From the NCBI GenBank assembly GCA_030639955.1, contig DAOWKH010000077.1, positions 1 to 9,161 on the forward strand: a stretch of DNA of 9,161 bases, in the 5' to 3' direction. Of this stretch, positions 6,225 to 9,161 are shown one piece after another. The notes under the pieces were generated by a model, which ran no database searches, was not told the origin of the DNA, and saw nothing but the letters and a program-made list of their open reading frames with translations. The first letter of the stretch is position 1. The number at the start of each line of letters is the position of its first letter. The position numbers and the translations under genes are program-made. The DNA comes from Candidatus Omnitrophota bacterium (GTDB taxonomy: Bacteria; Omnitrophota; 4484-213).

Positions 6225-6282
6225 ATTCTTTAATTTTCAATTTACCCGCTATTACTGATATTAATTGAAAATTGATTAAATG

Positions 6283-6320
6283 GAAATTGATTGGAAATTA
6301 GAAATTGAAAATTGAAAATT
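6283..6320. repeat. Inner left arm of inverted repeat flanking the DUF1015 gene
   Basis: Thirty-eight bases, identical to the reverse complement of 7720-7757, built of AAATTGAAAATTG-type units. Its last base is the final base of the DUF1015 stop codon, so the repeat begins exactly where the gene stops. Confidence 0.88.
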
Positions 6321-7690
6321 TATTTTGAGTTTATTCTTCTTATCACCATCCCGGTTGATAACTTAGGATAAAAGTATGTGGACTTGCGAGGTAAAGTTTT
6401 TCCTTTGCTGATTATCTTTTTTATCTCCTCTAATTTTAAAGGCGCGATAAAAAAAGCCGCTCCTTTATTTTCCTGGGCTAATCTTATCGCCTCTTGGCGG
6501 CTATGGGTATATCTCACCCTCTCTTTTTCTTGAGGAGATTTTATACCCAAGACCTTCCTTAATAATATGTTGTGCAGTAAGCCAAGGGAATTATCCGAAA
6601 AAGAAAATTTAGGGGTTAACAGATAATAATGCCCTTGATAATAGATTTTTAAATTAGAAGAAGAATGTAACTTCTGAGAGGCTCGGGTTGTGTCGTTAAG
6701 AAGCCGTTGCGGAGCCCGAGTGGGCATGGTCTCCGACGATACGTCGGAGGAACGAGGGCGAGCACCGAGCGGCAAATTTCTCGCTGGGCCAGGGGACTTG
6801 CCCGCAGGGCAAGTATAATTTGACCGCGTGCTTTCGTACGACCAACCCGAGCCTCTTGATATAACCTCTATCTCAAAAAACTTTTCAATCCTCTCTAAAA
6901 AATTTTCCCTTTCTTTTTTTGCCAAAAAAACTACCCGGTGAGTAGGGAGAACGCTGATATTATCTTCGTTCATTTCGGCTAAATAAGTAAGCACAAAACC
7001 ACTCTCTTTTGTTTTTGCCTGCTGATAAAACCTTAAAGCGGCGCTATAACGGTGATGACCATCGGCGAGAAAAATTGACTTGCGGCGCATCTTTTTAATC
7101 AGAAGATTGACATCGTCCTCTTTCTCTATCGCCCAAAGTGTATGCCGCACCTTTTGAGCATCGCAGAAGTCGATTTTGGGTTTTCTTTTTAGATATTTGT
7201 TTATAACCCCGGAAATCTCTTTTTGTCTATCTTCGTAGAGAGCGAATACGGTGCTAAAATTAGTTTTACACTCTTGCAGGAGTTTTAAGCGATCCTTTAT
7301 CGGAAAAGAAAAGGTTTTCTCGTGGGGGAAAATCCCCTTTCCGTGTTGGTTTAGTTTTAATAAAGAAATAAAACCTACCCGCACTCTTTCTCGAGAAGAT
7401 GAAGGGAGATGATATTTCTGGCGATAGATATAGAGTGCCGGTTTATCTGCCTGGAGCAAAATCCCTTTTTCTAACCATCTACGAAAGAGTTCTTTCGCCT
7501 GCACCAGTTCACTGCAGGGTAAAGGAATAATCTTGCCGGCGATAAGGCGAATAATATTATATCTGCTCTGGCGATAAAGATTCTTGGCCTCTTTCCCGGA
7601 AATAACATCATATGGCGGAGTAGTAACTTTGCCTATATCTATCTTTTTTTGATTATAAAATATCCCTTCAAAGGGACGGATGATAGCCAT
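6320..7690 (-). CDS. DUF1015 family protein with in-frame repeat insertion
   Basis: Member of the DUF1015 family, a widespread bacterial cytoplasmic protein whose biochemical role I do not know to be established. From the ATG at 7690 it has 456 residues. Family hallmarks: N-terminal MAIIRPFEGI, PPYDVI (25-30), FPHEKT (121-126), the central LADGHHRYSAAL (208-219), and the C-terminal YFYPKLSTGMVI (439-450). Both ends are therefore present. Residues about 279-338 (GSGWSYEST to NDTTR) do not look like the family; they are encoded by a GC-rich block of hairpins inserted between FFEIEV and KIYYQGHYYLL. The frame survives, but folding in that region is doubtful. The frame is open upstream to a TTG at 7735, but those residues (SDERSEK) come from the repeat. 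It stands alone between mnmG and dnaX, enclosed by a long inverted repeat. Confidence 0.9.
   Translation of the reverse strand: MAIIRPFEGIFYNQKKIDIGKVTTPPYDVISGKEAKNLYRQSRYNIIRLIAGKIIPLPCSELVQAKELFRRWLEKGILLQADKPALYIYRQKYHLPSSSRERVRVGFISLLKLNQHGKGIFPHEKTFSFPIKDRLKLLQECKTNFSTVFALYEDRQKEISGVINKYLKRKPKIDFCDAQKVRHTLWAIEKEDDVNLLIKKMRRKSIFLADGHHRYSAALRFYQQAKTKESGFVLTYLAEMNEDNISVLPTHRVVFLAKKERENFLERIEKFFEIEVISRGSGWSYESTRSNYTCPAGKSPGPARNLPLGARPRSSDVSSETMPTRAPQRLLNDTTRASQKLHSSSNLKIYYQGHYYLLTPKFSFSDNSLGLLHNILLRKVLGIKSPQEKERVRYTHSRQEAIRLAQENKGAAFFIAPLKLEEIKKIISKGKTLPRKSTYFYPKLSTGMVIRRINSK
6678..6855. repeat. GC-rich nested palindromic block inside the DUF1015 gene
   Basis: Bounded by a perfect 13-base inverted repeat, GAGGCTCGGGTTG at 6678-6690 and its complement at 6843-6855. 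Inside are two perfect hairpins: 6731-6749 (CTCCGACG, loop ATA, CGTCGGAG) and 6796-6814 (ACTTGCCC, loop GCA, GGGCAAGT). The block is clearly more GC-rich than the flanking gene and is read through in frame. The first hairpin resembles the palindrome in the dnaX leader. Confidence 0.75.
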
Positions 7691-7700
7691 TATACTAATC

Positions 7701-7720
7701 TTCTCGCTACGCTCGTCGGA
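7701..7720 (-). repeat. SDERSE-type short repeat in front of the DUF1015 gene
   Basis: The plus strand reads TTCTCGCTACGCTCGTCGGA, differing at a few positions from the copy before accD. It lies ten bases 5' of the chosen ATG; the GAGAAG it provides is only a weak Shine-Dalgarno at rather long spacing. It directly abuts the inner arm of the inverted repeat. Confidence 0.7.
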
Positions 7721-7757
7721 ATTTTCAATTTTCAATTTCTAATTTCCAATCAATTTC
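7720..7757. repeat. Inner right arm of inverted repeat flanking the DUF1015 gene
   Basis: Thirty-eight bases, reverse complement of 6283-6320. It lies in the leader of the DUF1015 gene next to the SDERSE-type repeat. The 34 bases between this arm and the outer arm (7758-7791) contain a further AATTTTCAATTGAAAATT palindrome and do not match the 58 bases separating the left arms. Confidence 0.88.
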
Positions 7758-7791
7758 TAATTTTAGAATTTTCAATTGAAAATTAATTAAA

Positions 7792-7840
7792 TGCCCGTCC
7801 TCCGCAGTAGCCTGCTACGGAGGATGGAAAAATTAAATGA
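7792..7840. repeat. Outer right arm of inverted repeat flanking the DUF1015 gene
   Basis: Forty-nine bases, reverse complement of 6176-6224, with the same hairpin core (CCTCC, GTAG, loop CCTG, CTAC, GGAGG with a three-base bulge). It lies 50 bases downstream of the mnmG stop on the mnmG strand. Confidence 0.9.
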
Positions 7841-7841
7841 A

Positions 7842-7858
7842 TCCGCCAATTCGGCGGA
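7842..7858 (-). terminator. Possible intrinsic terminator of mnmG
   Basis: TCCGCC pairs with GGCGGA around a five-base loop. On the minus strand the stem is followed by ATTCATTTAATTTTT, which is T-rich but not a clean run. It sits 32 bases after the mnmG stop. It could equally be one more palindromic repeat, as it abuts the 49-base arm. Confidence 0.4.
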
Positions 7859-7890
7859 GGTAATTGAAAATTATATCTGTGGTTTGCAAT

Positions 7891-9161
7891 TTAAACTCTC
7901 TCTATTACTCTCTTCTTGCTACTCGCTACTTTCAAACGTATCATCAACAACGAGATATCTGCCGGAGAGACGCCGGAGATGCGCGCCGCCTGGCCCAGGC
8001 AGAGCGGGCGAATTCTATTCAGTTTCTCTTGCGCCTCTGTTTTTAGCCCTTTGATCTGACTATAGTTCAAATCTGGCGGGATAGTTCTGTTTTCTAACTG
8101 CTTAAATCTGGCTACCTGGGCTAACTGACGATTAATATAGCCCTCGTATTTTATAGTCAATTCAATATGTTGAATAATATCCTCGGGGAAACCCTTTGAT
8201 AGAGGTAAATCCCGATAGGCCTTTTTTGGTTGGCGAAGCAGCTCGGCCAGAGTTTTATCTTCAATCCTTTTTTGCTTGAGCCGTTTTATCTCCTGTTTAA
8301 TCAAACTTTCCTTCTCTTTCATTTGCTGATAGGTCTGTTTGGAAACAAGTCCCACTCTATAGCCGTATCTCATCAGGCGGAGGTCGGCATTATCCTGACG
8401 CAGAAGCAAACGATATTCTGCCTGAGAAGTGAACATCCGATAGGGTTCATCCGTGCCTTTGGTCACTAAATCGTCAATGAGCACGCCGATATAAGATTCA
8501 TCCCGCCTTAAAATAAACACCTTCTTCCCATCGAGGCGTAAAGCCGCATTTATCCCGGCAATAATCCCCTGGCCGGCGGCCTCTTCATAACCCGAGGTGC
8601 CGTTTATCTGCCCGGCAAAGAAGAGATTTTTTATCCTTTTGGTCTCCAAACTCGGCTTGAGCTGGGTTGGCGGACAGAAATCGTATTCAATGGCATAGCC
8701 CGGACGCATCATCTCCACATTTTCTAAACCTTTTATGCTCTTTAACATAGCCAGTTGGATATCTACCGGTAAGCTGGTGGCTAAGCCGTTTAGATAAATT
8801 TCCTCGGTATCTCTCCCCTCTGGCTCCAAGAATATCTGATGCTTGGGTTTGTGCGAAAAGCGAACTACCTTGCTCTCGATAGACGGGCAATAGCGCGGAC
8901 CGGTAGAATTTATCTGTCCATTATACAAAGGGGCACACTGGATGTTCTCTAAGATGAGACGGTGCACCTTCTCATTGGTATAGGTAAGATAGCAAGGAAT
9001 CTGTGTCTGGTTGATCTCGGAATTGGAAAAAGAAAAGGGCTGCGGGTTGTTATCCCCTTCTTGTATTTGGAGTTGCGAAAAATCTATACTCCGTCTGTTC
9101 ACTCGCGGCGGAGTGCCGGTCTTTAGCCGGCGCAACTCAAAACCGAGATTTCTCAGATTTA
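7891..9161 (-). CDS. mnmG: tRNA uridine-5-carboxymethylaminomethyl(34) synthesis enzyme MnmG (5' end cut by window edge)
   Basis: FAD enzyme that, with MnmE, adds the carboxymethylaminomethyl group (or aminomethyl) to wobble U34 of tRNAs reading mixed codon boxes. About 422 C-terminal residues are present; the frame is open to the window edge (NLRNLGFELRR precedes KTGTPPR), so the TTG at 9135 is internal. Seen: KTGTPPRVN, PCYLTYTNEKVH, GPRYCPSIESKV, the RPGYAIEYDF segment, FAD-binding LFFAGQINGTSGYEEAAGQG, EPYRMFTSQAEYRLLLRQDNADLRL, and the C-terminal helical domain ending AARISGVSPADISLLMIRLK, which contacts MnmE and tRNA. The length from KTGTPPR to the end matches the family. The last dozen residues (VASSKKRVIERV) are low-complexity and look repeat-derived. 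A possible terminator hairpin follows. Confidence 0.96.
   Translation of the reverse strand, partial: NLRNLGFELRRLKTGTPPRVNRRSIDFSQLQIQEGDNNPQPFSFSNSEINQTQIPCYLTYTNEKVHRLILENIQCAPLYNGQINSTGPRYCPSIESKVVRFSHKPKHQIFLEPEGRDTEEIYLNGLATSLPVDIQLAMLKSIKGLENVEMMRPGYAIEYDFCPPTQLKPSLETKRIKNLFFAGQINGTSGYEEAAGQGIIAGINAALRLDGKKVFILRRDESYIGVLIDDLVTKGTDEPYRMFTSQAEYRLLLRQDNADLRLMRYGYRVGLVSKQTYQQMKEKESLIKQEIKRLKQKRIEDKTLAELLRQPKKAYRDLPLSKGFPEDIIQHIELTIKYEGYINRQLAQVARFKQLENRTIPPDLNYSQIKGLKTEAQEKLNRIRPLCLGQAARISGVSPADISLLMIRLKVASSKKRVIERV

Noticed and set aside
7689..7694. TATAAT on the minus strand as promoter for the DUF1015 gene
   Set aside because: It overlaps the ATG itself and has no -35 box at 16-18 bases, so it cannot drive the gene from that start.
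6176..7840. Insertion sequence carrying DUF1015 as transposase cargo
   Set aside because: No transposase, no visible target duplication, and DUF1015 has no known transposition motif; kept only as an inverted-repeat finding.
7791..8054. Plus-strand open frame of 87 codons at the mnmG 3' end
   Set aside because: It is composed of the 49-base inverted-repeat arm, a hairpin and antisense mnmG; no coding signature of its own.

Overview
All protein genes and the single tRNA read on the minus strand. The window holds two edge-truncated genes and six complete protein genes, with almost no free space. In transcription order (right to left) they are: mnmG (5' end outside), a DUF1015 protein, dnaX, recR, a membrane-anchored coiled-coil protein of unknown function, tRNA-Phe(GAA), a ROK-family sugar kinase, accD, and a MalK/UgpC-type ABC ATPase (3' end outside). 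The content is bacterial housekeeping: tRNA wobble modification, clamp loading, recombinational repair, fatty-acid synthesis and sugar handling. The base composition is AT-rich, one-strand packing is tight, and many short GC-rich palindromes are sown around and inside genes. Peptides such as SDERSEE and TPACAEASVG, encoded by such repeats, are what I associate with uncultivated candidate-phylum genomes of the Omnitrophota kind. That placement is an inference from memory and is low to moderate in confidence.

Region by region. 7891-9161 is the C-terminal two thirds of MnmG. 6176-7840 is a DUF1015 gene bracketed by a composite inverted repeat: outer arms of 49 identical bases and inner arms of 38 identical bases. 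The gene also carries a roughly 180-base GC-rich block of nested hairpins inserted in frame. 3909-6097 is dnaX-recR, overlapping by 22 bases, without the ybaB/ebfC gene that often separates them. 2670-3763 is a coiled-coil gene with a strong-looking promoter placed so that its mRNA would be nearly leaderless; its 3' end runs into the tRNA-Phe gene and its stop codon is nucleotides 33-35 of the tRNA. The ROK kinase gene starts only four bases after the tRNA CCA end. 1-1565 is accD followed nine bases later by the ABC ATPase gene.

The strongest non-standard signals are two. First, the tRNA acts as punctuation between two protein genes, so tRNA processing should cut the upstream message before its stop codon and leave the downstream message almost leaderless. 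Second, a recurring short repeat (core TTCYTCGCTNCGCTCGTC on the plus strand) lies immediately upstream of the real starts of accD, dnaX and the DUF1015 gene, always in the same orientation. In accD and dnaX its gene-proximal edge supplies the Shine-Dalgarno GAGGAA in front of a GTG start. Repeat-derived codons also form the likely C-terminal tails of MnmG and the ROK kinase and two linkers in DnaX. There is no transposase, integrase, CRISPR array or defence gene in the window. No noncoding stretch exceeds 300 bases; the larger gaps (3764-3908, 6098-6319, 7691-7890) are filled mainly by repeats.
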